Source: Afifella sp. IM 167 (GTDB taxonomy: Bacteria > Pseudomonadota > Alphaproteobacteria > Rhizobiales > Afifellaceae). From it: a stretch of 64,000 nucleotides of DNA. The notes beneath the pieces were generated by a model that was given only the letters and a program-made list of their open reading frames with translations, did not search any database and was not told the origin of the DNA. The stretch lies in NCBI RefSeq assembly GCF_020144925.1, contig NZ_NSLC01000007.1:186001-250000 (forward strand). The letters run 5' to 3'. Every line of letters begins with the position of its first letter. Position 1 is the stretch's first letter. A program made the translations under genes and the position numbers. This document shows positions 17,949 through 27,727 of the stretch, in pieces.

Positions 17949-18704
17949 TTAGTTGTAGCTGGTGGCGCCTTGGTTGATCCTTTCGCGGGAAGAGCTACCG
18001 CTTTCGGTGGAGGCCCCGTCTTCCGCATCGCCCAAATAGGCCGGATCGAAGCCGATCCGCTCCGCCGCCGCGGCCCGATTGAGGATCTCCACCCGCTGGC
18101 GCTTCAGGCTGATCAGGCCCGAAGCGCGCAGCTTGTGGAGGGTGCGGCTCATATGGATCGGCGTAAGCCCCAGCAGGTCCGCGAGTTCGTTCTGCGTCAG
18201 TGGAAGGGTGAAGCTGTCGCCCTCGGTAAGGCCCACGAGGCGCAGGCGCGCGTCGACCTCGAGGAGGAAGTCGGCGGTGCGATCGGCAGCGCTGCGCTGT
18301 CCAAGGCGGACGATCTGTGCGGTCATGCAGGCCCGACGCCGCACCGCCGCCGCGACGAAGAACTCGGCAATGGACGGGCGCCCTGCGATCGCCTGCGGTA
18401 GCCCCTCGGCGGGAGCGACCCAGGCCGAAAAGGCCGTCAGGACGGCAAGCTCTTCGCCGGCAATCTGGGTGCCGATCACGTCGCCCGGGAGGCAGACCTC
18501 AATGACCTGCCGCGAACCTCCAGGAAGGTACGTATATACCATCGCCCAGCCGGACTTTATGATGTAAATCTGATTGTCTCTCGCACCTTGATGCTTGACG
18601 ATCTGTCCTTCACTAAACTCCCGCAAGGAAAATCCTGATTTTCCGACGAGATAATTGCCTATTTTGTCATATGATCTTTCATCCGTGACTTGTCTCGACA
18701 TCAT
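17949..18704 (-). CDS. Crp/Fnr-family transcriptional regulator
   Basis: A 251-residue regulator with a cyclic-nucleotide-binding-type beta barrel (QIYIIKSGWAMVYTYLPGGSRQVIEVCLPGDVIG) and a C-terminal winged HTH (LTQNELADLLGLTPIHMSRTLHKLRASGLI). There is no Fnr-style N-terminal cysteine cluster, so direct oxygen sensing is unlikely. The ligand is unknown. The C-terminal tail of about 40 residues is Ser/Glu-rich and unstructured. It sits beside the LuxR-type gene and the export genes, so regulation of the polysaccharide locus is plausible. Confidence 0.86.
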   Translation of the reverse strand: MMSRQVTDERSYDKIGNYLVGKSGFSLREFSEGQIVKHQGARDNQIYIIKSGWAMVYTYLPGGSRQVIEVCLPGDVIGTQIAGEELAVLTAFSAWVAPAEGLPQAIAGRPSIAEFFVAAAVRRRACMTAQIVRLGQRSAADRTADFLLEVDARLRLVGLTEGDSFTLPLTQNELADLLGLTPIHMSRTLHKLRASGLISLKRQRVEILNRAAAAERIGFDPAYLGDAEDGASTESGSSSRERINQGATSYN

Positions 18705-19116
18705 GAACGACCCAAGGAGCAGCGGCGACTTCGCCTCTTCACGCGCAGGCGTTTTATACCACTATATCTAGGGCGATCGAGAAAGATGACGACGGGGTGA
18801 CAACTCGCGCACAAGCCGAGGGCAAATCCCGAACTCCCGCATGGGTAGCGTCCCGACTCATGAGAACCGGCGCACGAACGGCAGAGGCCGGTCAGCGGCG
18901 CGTCGAGGGGCCGGAGATGGCCGGAATTACTGAGGAGATCGGGATCATGAGCGCGGCCTGCGCCGGGCGTCCCGCGAGGGCTACGCGACCGGTAACGCGC
19001 CTCGCCCGGACGAGGGGCGTGCTGCCGAAAATGGCCGTTTCGGCGGCACCATGAAGCCTGCTGTCGCTGGCGGCGACCCACCGCCTACAATCGCCGCCAT
19101 CAGGCAATCGCCGCTA
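18705..19116. other. Intergenic region with no recognised gene
   Basis: About 410 bases with no convincing coding signal. The right part lies behind the end of the aminotransferase gene and the left part should hold the promoter of the Crp/Fnr-type gene (AT-rich near 18750-18775). No terminator hairpin with a T-tract was recognised. Confidence 0.35.
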
Positions 19117-20277
19117 TCAGGCGACCGCACGCCGTGCCAGGCGGGCGCAGGCATCGGCAAGCACGTCCACCACCTGCAGCACCGTCTCGGACGACATCTG
19201 CGCCGCCATGGGCAGGAGGATCGCGTGGTCCCTCGCGGCCTCCGATCGCGCCAGTGGATGGCGTTGCGGAAGATCGGCATGCGCTTCTTCGAGATGGATG
19301 CACATGATGCCCCGGCGCGTCGCGATGCCGTGGTCAAGCATGTACTGCATGACGTCGCGCTGGCTCAGCGCCGGGTCGAGGCGCACGCAATAGCTCTGCC
19401 AGTTCGTTCGCGCCCAGACGGGCTCCTCGGGCGGCGCCAGGCCGTCGATCCCGGCAAGCGCACGGCTATAGGTGGCGGCATGCGCCCGCCGCTGTGCAAC
19501 GATGCCCGCCAGTCGCTTGAGCTGCTCGCGCCCGATGGCCGCCTGGATGTCCGTCATGCGGTAGTTGAAACCGGGGACGGGATACGCCTCGAACTCGACC
19601 TGGTCGCTCGCATGCCGGGCCGTGTCGGAGATCGACATTCCGTGCTGGCGCCACAGGCGAAAGCGCCTGTCCCATTCGGAATTGTCGGTCGTGATCATGC
19701 CGCCGTCGCCGATGGCGAGCACCTTGCGCGGATGGAACGAGAAACAGACGATGTCGCCGATCGGCCGCCCGACGGGCTGCCAGCTGCCATCGACCTCGAT
19801 CTGCGAGCCGATGGCGCAGGCGGCATCCTCGATGACGGCGATCTCGTGCCGGCGCGCGGCCTCAATGACCGCCGCCATGTCGCAGGGCATGCCCATCTGG
19901 TGCACGACGAGCAGCGCCCGCGTCGATGGGGTGATGGCGCGCTCCATGGCGATCGGATCGATGTTGAAGCCGTCTTCCTCGATATCGACGAAGACCGGGA
20001 CGGCACCGCATTGGCGGATGGCGTTGGCGGAGGCGATGAAGGTGTGGCTGACCGTGACGACCTCGTCGCCCGGCCCGACGCCAAGGGCAAGCAGCGCCAG
20101 GTGAAGCGCCGTCGTGCAGTTGGACACGGCGCAGGCATGGCGCGCACCGGTGAGCGCCGCGAATTCCGCCTCGAAGGCCGCCACCTGGGGACCCTGGGTG
20201 AGCCAGCCGGAACTGACGACGGCGGCGACCGCTGCCGCTTCCTCGGGTCCAAGGAGCGGCTGCGCGATGGGGATCAC
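19117..20277 (-). CDS. DegT/DnrJ/EryC1-family sugar aminotransferase
   Basis: A PLP-dependent aminotransferase acting on a nucleotide-linked ketosugar. Family marks are SGWLTQGPQVAAFE, CAVSNCTTALHLALLALGVG, GDEVVTVSHTFIASANAI, IEDAACAIGS and the Schiff-base lysine in CFSFHPRKVLAIGDGG. The 386-residue length is normal. The GTG start at 20277 overlaps the upstream epimerase stop (GTGA), which excludes the longer frame. It is the last gene of a five-gene minus-strand operon for a modified aminosugar. Confidence 0.9.
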   Translation of the reverse strand: MIPIAQPLLGPEEAAAVAAVVSSGWLTQGPQVAAFEAEFAALTGARHACAVSNCTTALHLALLALGVGPGDEVVTVSHTFIASANAIRQCGAVPVFVDIEEDGFNIDPIAMERAITPSTRALLVVHQMGMPCDMAAVIEAARRHEIAVIEDAACAIGSQIEVDGSWQPVGRPIGDIVCFSFHPRKVLAIGDGGMITTDNSEWDRRFRLWRQHGMSISDTARHASDQVEFEAYPVPGFNYRMTDIQAAIGREQLKRLAGIVAQRRAHAATYSRALAGIDGLAPPEEPVWARTNWQSYCVRLDPALSQRDVMQYMLDHGIATRRGIMCIHLEEAHADLPQRHPLARSEAARDHAILLPMAAQMSSETVLQVVDVLADACARLARRAVA

Positions 20278-21275
20278 GATCGCTCCGTCGAGAGCGCCGC
20301 CGCCTGCTGCTCGGCCCGCCACCAGGCGGTGAGGTCGCGAAGCCCCTCGGACACGTCGATCGTCGTCTCGAAACCGAGAAGTTCCCGCGCGAGCTCGGTC
20401 GAGGCGAGCCGGCGCGGCACGGGATTGACGGCTCGCGCCTCGACATGGACAGGCTTGAGGCCGGGCCGGCCGAGGATGCTGCAGAAAGCCTCCGCCAGAG
20501 CCAGAAGCGACGTCTCCTTCCCGCTCCCCACGTTGAGGGCAACGTCCGTCACCGGCGACTTCGCGGCGAGGATGTTGGCGCGGGCCACGTCTGCCACATG
20601 CACGAGATCCATCGTCTGCAGCCCATCGCCGAAGATGATCGGCGGCTCCCCCTGCTCGATACGCTCCATCCAGCGCACCATCACCTCGGTGTAGCGGCCA
20701 TGCAGGTCCATGCGCGGGCCGTAGACGTTGAAGTAGCGGAGCGCGACGCCGTTGAGGCCGTACATGTCGTGGAAGGATCGCAGCAGCCCTTCGCCGAACA
20801 GCTTCGCGGCGCCGTAGAGCGTGCGGTTGTCGTAGGGCGGATCGTTCTCGGGCGTGGGGAACGTCTGGGCAAGGCCGTAGATGGAAGCCGAAGAGGCCAT
20901 CACCACCTTGCCGACCTTCGCCTGCACGCAGAGCCGCAGGAGCCGGTAGGTCGCGTCCGACATCACCTCCATGGCGAGGTCCGGATCCTCCGCGCAATGG
21001 GTGATGCGCAGGGCGGCCTGATGGAAGACGATATCGGCGGGCTCCACCAGACGCTGCATAAGGGCGCGGTCGCGGATGTCGCCCCGCACCACCTCCACAC
21101 GGCCGCTCATCAGCGCCGGCGAAAGGTTCGCGAGCCTTCCGCGGATCATGTTGTCGACGACGACGATCTTACTGCAGCCTTCGGCGAGCAGCGCGTCGAC
21201 GATGTGCGAGCCGACGAAGCCCGCGCCGCCCGTCACGAGGGCGGAGCTGCCGGCAAGGGAGAAAAGGGCTGTCAT
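20274..21275 (-). CDS. NAD-dependent nucleotide-sugar epimerase/dehydratase
   Basis: A 333-residue extended SDR. The Rossmann motif is TGGAGFVGSHIVDALL, followed by VVVDNMIRG, GDIRD, the catalytic ASSASIYG and the Tyr-Lys pair in LYGAAKLFGE, then ALRYFNVYGPRM. It should epimerise or dehydrate a UDP- or dTDP-sugar. The exact reaction cannot be read, but the operon with two aminotransferases suggests a 4-epimerase or 4,6-dehydratase step. It is separated from the second aminotransferase gene by 12 bases. Confidence 0.88.
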   Translation of the reverse strand: MTALFSLAGSSALVTGGAGFVGSHIVDALLAEGCSKIVVVDNMIRGRLANLSPALMSGRVEVVRGDIRDRALMQRLVEPADIVFHQAALRITHCAEDPDLAMEVMSDATYRLLRLCVQAKVGKVVMASSASIYGLAQTFPTPENDPPYDNRTLYGAAKLFGEGLLRSFHDMYGLNGVALRYFNVYGPRMDLHGRYTEVMVRWMERIEQGEPPIIFGDGLQTMDLVHVADVARANILAAKSPVTDVALNVGSGKETSLLALAEAFCSILGRPGLKPVHVEARAVNPVPRRLASTELARELLGFETTIDVSEGLRDLTAWWRAEQQAAALSTERS

Positions 21276-21287
21276 GGTGAGCTCCTG

Positions 21288-22403
21288 TCAGGCCGTCTTC
21301 GCCAGCACGCCGGCCGTCAGCATGTTGAGCGTGGCGATGATGCGGGCGACGTCCCGCGTCGCGAGTTCGGGGTAGATGGGCAGGGAGAGCGTTCGCTCCG
21401 CCATCGCCTCGCTCGCCGGAAAATCCCCTCGCCGATAGCCGAGATCGGCAAAACTCGGCTGCAGATGGACCGGCACGGGATAATGGATGCCCGTCGCGAT
21501 GTCCTCCTGCTGAAGCGCCTCGCGCAGCCAATCGCGGTTCGAAGCCTCGACAGCAAAGACGTGGCATGCATGGTCGCGCCCGATCGGCCCCGAGGGCCGG
21601 AACAGATCGCCCGACAGACCCGACTGGTAGAGGTCGGCGACGCGGCGGCGTCCCTCGGTCCAGGCGTCGAGGTGCCTGAGCTTCACGCCGAGAGCGGCGC
21701 CCTGCAGGGCATCCATGCGATAATTGAAGCCAAGCTTCTCGTGGTGGTACTTGCGCCGCTGGCCCCAGTCGCGCAGCAGGCGCACCTCGGCAGCGAGGTC
21801 GTCGCGGTCCGTGACGATCGCTCCGCCTTCCCCGCAGGCGCCGAGGTTCTTGCCGGGATAGAAGCTGAAGCAGCCGATATCGCCGAAAGTCCCGGCACGC
21901 CTTCCGTCGCGCTCGGCGCCGTGCGCCTGCGCGGCGTCCTCGATCACGGGCAACCCGTGGCGGCGCGCCAGGTTCAGGATCGGCCCCATATCGGCGAGCC
22001 GGCCGTGCAGATGCACCGGCATGATCGCCCGCGTCCGCGGCGTGATGCGCTCCTCGATCCTCGCCGGATCCATGGTCCAGGTCGAGGGGTCGATGTCCAC
22101 GAAGACCGGCGTCGCGCCCGCATAGCGGATGGCGGCCGCCGTCGCCACGAAGGTCATGGAGACGGTGATGACCTCATCGCCGGGGCCGATGCCGAGCGCC
22201 AGGAGTGCGAGATGCAACGCCGAGGTGCCGCTGTTGAGCGCGACCGCATGGCGGGCGCCGCAATAGTCGGCGAAGGCGTGCTCGAAGTGCTCGACGGCGG
22301 GTCCCAGCACATAGTTGCCGCTGCGCAGGACCGGCAGGACTGCCGCCTCGATCTCGTCGCCGATCGTCTCGTACTGGGCGCGCAGATCCAGAAACGGGAT
22401 CAT
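21288..22403 (-). CDS. DegT/DnrJ/EryC1-family aminotransferase (WbpE-like)
   Basis: A 371-residue PLP aminotransferase beginning [18 protein letters not shown]. It shows SGNYVLGPAVEHFE, ALNSGTSALHLALLALGIG, GDEVITVSMTFVATAAAI, IEDAAQAHGA and the lysine in FSFYPGKNLGACGEGG. Gene order with the Gfo/Idh/MocA dehydrogenase and hexapeptide acyltransferase is that of wbpB-wbpE-wbpD, where the aminotransferase makes a 3-amino sugar from a 3-keto intermediate. It shares an ATGA overlap with the oxidoreductase gene. It is distinct in sequence from the other DegT protein in the operon. Confidence 0.9.
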   Translation of the reverse strand: MIPFLDLRAQYETIGDEIEAAVLPVLRSGNYVLGPAVEHFEHAFADYCGARHAVALNSGTSALHLALLALGIGPGDEVITVSMTFVATAAAIRYAGATPVFVDIDPSTWTMDPARIEERITPRTRAIMPVHLHGRLADMGPILNLARRHGLPVIEDAAQAHGAERDGRRAGTFGDIGCFSFYPGKNLGACGEGGAIVTDRDDLAAEVRLLRDWGQRRKYHHEKLGFNYRMDALQGAALGVKLRHLDAWTEGRRRVADLYQSGLSGDLFRPSGPIGRDHACHVFAVEASNRDWLREALQQEDIATGIHYPVPVHLQPSFADLGYRRGDFPASEAMAERTLSLPIYPELATRDVARIIATLNMLTAGVLAKTA

Positions 22404-23428
22404 GACGCTTTCCTGAGCTCGTGCATCTCGACCGGCTGGCCGCGCAGTCTCATCGAGTGGGAAGCGGCCGAAAGCATCTCCACCACCCGCAAACCGCTCA
22501 AGCCGTCGGACATGGGCGCGGCGCCCGTCTCGATCACCGAGCAGAAGTGCTCCAGCTCCGTCAGGAGCGCCTCCTTGGCGGAGATCACCGGCGCCCACAT
22601 GTCGCCCACCCGGTAGGAGACGCGCCGCATCTGGACGGCCTCGGGGTCGTCGCTGAGCGTGACGCCGCGATCGTAGACCTTGACCTTCTCGCTCGTCTCC
22701 ATGTCGTCATAGATGACCATCCGCCGGCTGCCGCCGAGCAGGACCTGCCGCACCTTGATCGGCGCCAGCCAGTTAACGTTGAGATTGGCCATGGAGCCAT
22801 CCTCATAATAGACGGACAGATGCGCCATGTTCTCGGGCCGGTCGGAAAGGAAGCCCGCGGCCGTCGCGGAGATGGCCATCGGCCGCGACGAGGACAGGAA
22901 GTCCAGAATGGCGAAGTCGTGGGCGGCGAGATCCCAGATGACGTTCACGTCGTTCTGGAAGTTGCCGAGATTCACCCGGATGGAATCGTAGTAGTAGAGA
23001 TCCCCGAGGTGGCCCGTTTCGATCAGACCGTGGATTGCCTGGACGGCGCCCGTATAGACGAAGGTGTGGTCCACCATCAGCACGCGCGAGCGCCTGCGCG
23101 CCTCCTCGACGAGCCGCCAGGCCTGCCCGACATCGGCGGTCATCGGCTTCTCGACGAGGACATGCTTGCCGGCCCGCAGAGCCGCCAGCGCGATCTCGAA
23201 ATGATGGTTCACCGGGGTCGCGACCACGATCGCGTCGATGGCCGGGTCGGCGACGACCTCGCGCCAGTCCGATTGGAGGAGCACCGAAGGGTGCCGTTTT
23301 CCCGCACGCCCCAGCGCCTCGGAGGATACGTCGGCGATGGCATGGACCGCGGCGGCGTCCACCTCCATCAGGGCGCGGGCGATATTGGGTCCCCAATAGC
23401 CGTAGCCGATCACTCCGAAGCGGATCAT
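22400..23428 (-). CDS. Gfo/Idh/MocA-family oxidoreductase (WbpB-like)
   Basis: A 342-residue NAD-dependent dehydrogenase: the N-terminal Rossmann fold begins [20 protein letters not shown] and the family EKP motif is in [15 protein letters not shown]. The substrate domain has [20 protein letters not shown]. In the Wbp pathway the homologue oxidises C3 of a UDP-GlcNAc uronic acid. Both ends overlap neighbours (ATGA with the aminotransferase downstream and with the acyltransferase upstream), so the three are translationally coupled. Confidence 0.9.
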   Translation of the reverse strand: MIRFGVIGYGYWGPNIARALMEVDAAAVHAIADVSSEALGRAGKRHPSVLLQSDWREVVADPAIDAIVVATPVNHHFEIALAALRAGKHVLVEKPMTADVGQAWRLVEEARRRSRVLMVDHTFVYTGAVQAIHGLIETGHLGDLYYYDSIRVNLGNFQNDVNVIWDLAAHDFAILDFLSSSRPMAISATAAGFLSDRPENMAHLSVYYEDGSMANLNVNWLAPIKVRQVLLGGSRRMVIYDDMETSEKVKVYDRGVTLSDDPEAVQMRRVSYRVGDMWAPVISAKEALLTELEHFCSVIETGAAPMSDGLSGLRVVEMLSAASHSMRLRGQPVEMHELRKAS

Positions 23429-23970
23429 GGGTTGAGCCTTTCCGTGAAGGAGCCGAGGTTGGGATCGCGAAGCCGGTTGGGATGCGGGTGCTGCGGATCG
23501 TGGTGGCGCACATCGCCGGTGACCCGCGCCGGCACGCCCATGACGATGGCGTAGGGCGGCACGTCGCGCGTGACGACGGCGCCGGCGGCGACGAGGGCCC
23601 GCTCGCCCACCGTCACCCCGCAGATGATCGTGGCGTTGGAGCCGATCGAGGCGCCTCGCCGGATGAGCGTCGGCGTGCATTCCCAGTCGCCGTCGGTCTG
23701 CATGGAGCCGTCTTCGTTCGTGGCGCGCGGCACCAGGCCGTTGGTGAACATCACCCCGTGCGCCACCATCACCTCGTCCTCGATCTCGACGCCCTCGCAG
23801 ATGAAGGAATGCGAGGAGACCTTGCATCGGGAGCCGACGATGCTGCCCTTCTGTATCTCGACGAAGGTGCCGATCCGGGTCCCGGCGCCGATCCTGCAGC
23901 CGTAGAGGTTCACCAGGCTGGGGTGTGCGACATAGGCATCCGGCGCAATATCGCAGTTCGTGATCGGCAT
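23425..23970 (-). CDS. Hexapeptide-repeat N-acyltransferase (WbpD-like)
   Basis: A 181-residue left-handed beta-helix acyltransferase, probably N-acetylating the amino group installed by the adjacent aminotransferase. Turns such as [39 protein letters not shown] and [20 protein letters not shown] are clear, ending in MGVPARVTG. The ATG at 23970 directly follows a GGGGGAGAGG run; an ATG five codons upstream (23985) is possible. It is the first gene of the aminosugar operon. Confidence 0.88.
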   Translation of the reverse strand: MPITNCDIAPDAYVAHPSLVNLYGCRIGAGTRIGTFVEIQKGSIVGSRCKVSSHSFICEGVEIEDEVMVAHGVMFTNGLVPRATNEDGSMQTDGDWECTPTLIRRGASIGSNATIICGVTVGERALVAAGAVVTRDVPPYAIVMGVPARVTGDVRHHDPQHPHPNRLRDPNLGSFTERLNP

Positions 23971-24523
23971 CCTCTCCCCCTGCATGCGTCGTTGTTGGAC
24001 GCAGTAGAAGAGCGGCGGGCCCCGGAACGAAACCACCCAAATCGGGTGAAGCGCGCCATGGCCCTCCGCCGAAAGAAGGACAGTCGCTGCGCCGGTTGGC
24101 CTATCAGGCCGTTTCGCGCCCGATGCCGGGGTTTCGGGCCTGCCGGACAGATCTTGCGCCATCCGCTCAAGGCGGCTCGACGGCCTCGCGATACCGCAAG
24201 GAAGGCAGATACGGCGTCGGGCCGGCACAGATCGGAGGTCGGAGGTCAGGCGCGCTACGAAGGCCCGCGAGGCAGGCGAGACTGGGCCGGAAGCCAGCGG
24301 ATGCGCCCTTCGGCGTCTGCCCTCCGGCGCTCGCAGGCGATATACGTATTCATCTACGCCCAAAGTGGAATGATTTCATTCGATCGCAGGCCGCCTATTC
24401 GCCCGGCCGGCGAGGCACCCCTGCAAATGCTTGCTTCGGGCCCTGCCCTGCTTCTCCTAGTATCGCCGTGTTCTCAGGGCCGTTCAGGCCGCGGCGCAGC
24501 GTCGGGCGGGAGATCGAGCGATC
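23971..24523. other. Divergent intergenic region without a recognised gene
   Basis: About 550 bases between the minus-strand aminosugar operon and the plus-strand flippase gene. No reading frame looks protein-like. Promoters for both directions must lie here; the AT-richer part near 24340-24385 (ATATACGTATTCATC) is the likeliest place for the flippase promoter. No repeat or hairpin stood out. Confidence 0.35.
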
Positions 24524-25981
24524 ATGTCGAGCACGCATGCCGCCTTCATGTTCTCCGCGCTCGACAAGTACGTCTCTTTCGGCATCTCCCTCGCCACGAC
24601 CGCAATCGTCGCCCGACTGCTGACACCGAGCGATGTCGGCCTCTTCGCGATCGTGAGCATCGTCGCGGTCACGGCGGAATCGCTGCGGGACTTCGGCGTC
24701 GGCGTCTACATCATCCAACATCCCGACCCCCAGAAGGAAACGCTGCGGACGGCTTTCACGGTCATGGCGCTCGTGGCTCTGCTCCTGGCTGCGGTTCTTC
24801 TGGCGCTGGCCGCGCCGATCGCCCGATTTTATTCCGCGCCGGCGCTTGCGCTCGGCATCGCCCTGTCGGTGGGCAGCCTCGCGGCCGGATGCTTTGCCTC
24901 GCCCTGCCTGGCGCTTTTGAGGCGGGAGATGGATTTCGCCTCGCTGGCGCTGATCAATGTGAGCGGGGTGGCGGCGAACCTGATCGGCGTGCTGATCTTC
25001 CATGCGTTTGGGCTCGGGTTTCTCAGCCTCGTCCTCGGCTCTCTCCTGGCAAGCGTCACGACCGCCTCGCTGGCGGCGATCAAAGTGGGAAAGCCCTGGA
25101 TCTTCATGCCCTCCCTGCGCGACTGGCGCGGCGTCGCAAGCTTTGGCAGCTTTGCCAGCGCGACCTCGGCGCTTACGACGATCCACACCAGCCTGCCGCA
25201 ATTGCTGCTCGGGCGGCTTGCCGGCATCGACGTCGCCGGCTTCTTCAATCGCTCCTATCTCCTGTGCCAGATCCCCGACCGCTTCGTCGTCGGGGCCTTC
25301 CTGCCGGTGGTCTTCCCCGCCTTCGCCGCCCAGGCGCGGGCCGGCGCCGATCTCAAGGCCCTCTACCTGAAGGCGCTCACGCTTCTGTCGGCGATCCACT
25401 GGCCGGCCTTGCTCGTCCTCGCCATCCTGGCGGAGCCGGCGGTGCGGATCGTGCTCGGGCCGCAATGGGACGCCTGCGCCCCCCTCGTGCGGATCATGGC
25501 GCTCGCATGGCTCATCATGATGCCGGCGTCGCTGACCTATCCGATCCTGGTCGCATCCGGCCGGATTCGCGACACGGTCACGTCCTGCCTGATTTCCCTG
25601 CCGCCCTCGATGCTCGTCATCTTCGCCATGGCGCCCTTCGGAGCTGCGGCACTCGCCTGGAGCATGTTCGCCACCCTCGCCTTCCAGATGGGCGTGGCGT
25701 TCGTCTTCATCCGGCGTCAGATCGCATTCGGCTGGATGGAGCTCATCGCCAGCGTCGCAAAGAGCGCGGCCGTTGCGGCGTGCTCCGCCGCCGGCCCCCT
25801 CCTCGTTGCAGGCTTTTACGGCTTCACGGCCGAGATCTCCTTCATGGCACTGACGCTTGCCGGCGGCACGGCGTTCGCAGGATGGCTCGCCGGCCTCTCG
25901 GCGAGCCGGCATCCCTTGCTTGAGGAGGTGCGCTCCTTCGCATCGTCGCGCAGGCCTTCCCGGCGTGCCGCAGCGGTTTGA
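24524..25981 (+). CDS. Wzx-type polysaccharide flippase (PST/MOP family)
   Basis: A 485-residue polytopic protein with about twelve to fourteen hydrophobic segments that should move the undecaprenyl-linked repeat unit across the inner membrane. The N-terminus has FSALDKYVSFGISLATTAIV and ARLLTPSDVGLFAIVSIVAV, the typical start of LPS/EPS flippases, and the second half contains AGFFNRSYLLCQIPDRFVVG. It heads a plus-strand pair with the next glycosyltransferase gene, 23 bases downstream. Confidence 0.9.
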   Translation: MSSTHAAFMFSALDKYVSFGISLATTAIVARLLTPSDVGLFAIVSIVAVTAESLRDFGVGVYIIQHPDPQKETLRTAFTVMALVALLLAAVLLALAAPIARFYSAPALALGIALSVGSLAAGCFASPCLALLRREMDFASLALINVSGVAANLIGVLIFHAFGLGFLSLVLGSLLASVTTASLAAIKVGKPWIFMPSLRDWRGVASFGSFASATSALTTIHTSLPQLLLGRLAGIDVAGFFNRSYLLCQIPDRFVVGAFLPVVFPAFAAQARAGADLKALYLKALTLLSAIHWPALLVLAILAEPAVRIVLGPQWDACAPLVRIMALAWLIMMPASLTYPILVASGRIRDTVTSCLISLPPSMLVIFAMAPFGAAALAWSMFATLAFQMGVAFVFIRRQIAFGWMELIASVAKSAAVAACSAAGPLLVAGFYGFTAEISFMALTLAGGTAFAGWLAGLSASRHPLLEEVRSFASSRRPSRRAAAV

Positions 25982-26004
25982 CCCATCATGGAAAAGGCGA
26001 GCCA

Positions 26005-27714
26005 ATGACCCAGAGATCCGTCGCAGAAGAGACCGAATCCCCGTTTCGCGCGGCCGATTCCGGCGAATGCCCTGAACCCCGCCCGGACATCGTCGACCCG
26101 TTCGGCTGGTATGACCGGGGCGAGCCCATCCTGGCGCACAACCTTCGCGAGTTCGAAGCGCTTCTGCGCCGGTCACGGGCCGAGTTCGACGCCGGTCATG
26201 CGGCCGCAGCTGCGGTCTTCGCGGAGGCTGCTGCCCTGAGCGCCGTTTCAGGCGCCTGCGGGCTTTTTGGCAGCGCCGCGCTCGACGATATCCTCCGGGC
26301 CATCGGCGTGCGCTGGGTGGGCGCCGTCGGCAAACCGATCCCGCCCAGCCCCGGTCAGAGGCGGCGTGTGCTGCACGTCGTCACCACGGCGCAAGAGATC
26401 GGCGGGATGACGCGCATGATCTGGCGATGGGTCGAGAACGATCGCTCCTCGGTCCACTCGGTCGTCCTCACCGATCAGTACGGACCGGTCCCGCCGAGGC
26501 TTCCCGCCACGATCGCATCGCAGGGCGGCAGCTTCACCCAGCTTTCAGGATCATCCTGGCAGTTGATCGCGAAGGCCCGCCAGCTGCGCGACGCCGCGCG
26601 ATCGGCCGACCTTGTCGTCCTGCATGTGGGAAATCGCGACGTCATTCCGGTGCTGGCCTTCGCCGAAAGCCGGGATCGCCCGGCGCTCGCCTATCTCAAT
26701 CACGCCGATCATCTGTTCTGGCTCGGGGCTTCCACCTGGGACGCGGTGATCTCGCTTCGGCGATCGGCGTACGAACTCTGCCAGGCCCGCAGGGGCATCG
26801 CCCGCGAGCGCAATCTTCTCCTGCCGATCCCGATCGCGCCGCTCGAGCACCAGACGGACCGGGGAACGGCGAAAGCGAAGATCGGCCTTGAACCCGGCCG
26901 CCTCGTCCTTCTCTCGGTCGCGCGGAGCCTCAAATACGCAACGATCGGTGAGGTCTCCTTTGCCGACGCCCATGTGCCTTTCCTGAAGGCGTTCCCCGAG
27001 GCCACGCTGGTCGTGCTCGGCGCCGGGGACCGGCCCGACTGGTCCGATGCCATGCAGGCGACGGGGGGCCGGATCCTCGCCTTGCCCGAGACCGCTCATA
27101 CGGCCGATTATTACGACGCTGCAGACATTTACGTCGATTCCTTCCCATTCGTATCGACCACGTCGATGATCGAAGGCGCGCTCAGGGGCGTTCCGGCCGT
27201 CACACGCAACCCGTTCTCCCGCCAATGTGCGATTTTCGGCTGCGACGTGCCGGGCCTCGATGAGCATATGGTGCGTTGTGCGGATCTGGAATCATACACC
27301 GAAGCCCTGTCCCGCCTGGCGCGCGATGCCGCCTTGCGGAACACTTTGGGCGAGACGACACGCCGCTCGCTTCTCAAGATGCACTCTGGACCGGGCTGGA
27401 GCGAGAGGCTGACGACGATCTACGAGACGATTTTCTCGCTGCCGGCCGAGGCCCGCTCGCAGGCGCCCTCCCACCCCCTGTTCGCCGAGCTCGACCGCTT
27501 CATGCCCTTCATCCACGGCGACGATGGCGATGCCGACAAGGCGCTGATCGCCGTCCTCGATCACTTTGCGCCGCAGGACCGTCTCCGGCTTTGGGGCGAA
27601 CTCGTCCGGCGCACGCCCCTCAGTGGAACGTCGGTGCGGCAGCTGGCCCGTTGCTGGGTGCCGAAGACATCGCGGCAATGGCTCGCCTCGCGTCTCCGCC
27701 CCGCTGTCTCCTGA
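26005..27714 (+). CDS. Large glycosyltransferase (GT-B type)
   Basis: A 569-residue protein. After about 110 variable residues a GT-B N-domain starts (RVLHVVTTAQEIGGMTRMIW) and a C-domain follows (LVLLSVARSLKYATIG, VVLGAGDRPDWSDAM, YYDAADIYVDSFPFVSTTSM, IEGALRGVPAVT). This E/G-rich donor site resembles family 4-like transferases. The extra N-terminal segment and about 100 residues after the donor site have no clear match. ATG 26005 was preferred to a TTG at 25978 that lies before the flippase stop. The gene converges on the family 2 glycosyltransferase. Confidence 0.75.
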   Translation: MTQRSVAEETESPFRAADSGECPEPRPDIVDPFGWYDRGEPILAHNLREFEALLRRSRAEFDAGHAAAAAVFAEAAALSAVSGACGLFGSAALDDILRAIGVRWVGAVGKPIPPSPGQRRRVLHVVTTAQEIGGMTRMIWRWVENDRSSVHSVVLTDQYGPVPPRLPATIASQGGSFTQLSGSSWQLIAKARQLRDAARSADLVVLHVGNRDVIPVLAFAESRDRPALAYLNHADHLFWLGASTWDAVISLRRSAYELCQARRGIARERNLLLPIPIAPLEHQTDRGTAKAKIGLEPGRLVLLSVARSLKYATIGEVSFADAHVPFLKAFPEATLVVLGAGDRPDWSDAMQATGGRILALPETAHTADYYDAADIYVDSFPFVSTTSMIEGALRGVPAVTRNPFSRQCAIFGCDVPGLDEHMVRCADLESYTEALSRLARDAALRNTLGETTRRSLLKMHSGPGWSERLTTIYETIFSLPAEARSQAPSHPLFAELDRFMPFIHGDDGDADKALIAVLDHFAPQDRLRLWGELVRRTPLSGTSVRQLARCWVPKTSRQWLASRLRPAVS

Positions 27715-27727
27715 CGATTGGGGCGGT

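Noticed and set aside
18701-19337. Short frames in the gap between the Crp-type gene and the aminotransferase
   Set aside because: Basic, low-complexity translations without ribosome sites or similarity; considered non-coding.
23035-25923. Plus-strand open frame of over 900 codons across the acyltransferase, intergenic gap and flippase
   Set aside because: It is out of frame with the flippase and antisense to the Gfo/Idh and acyltransferase genes; no domain is visible.
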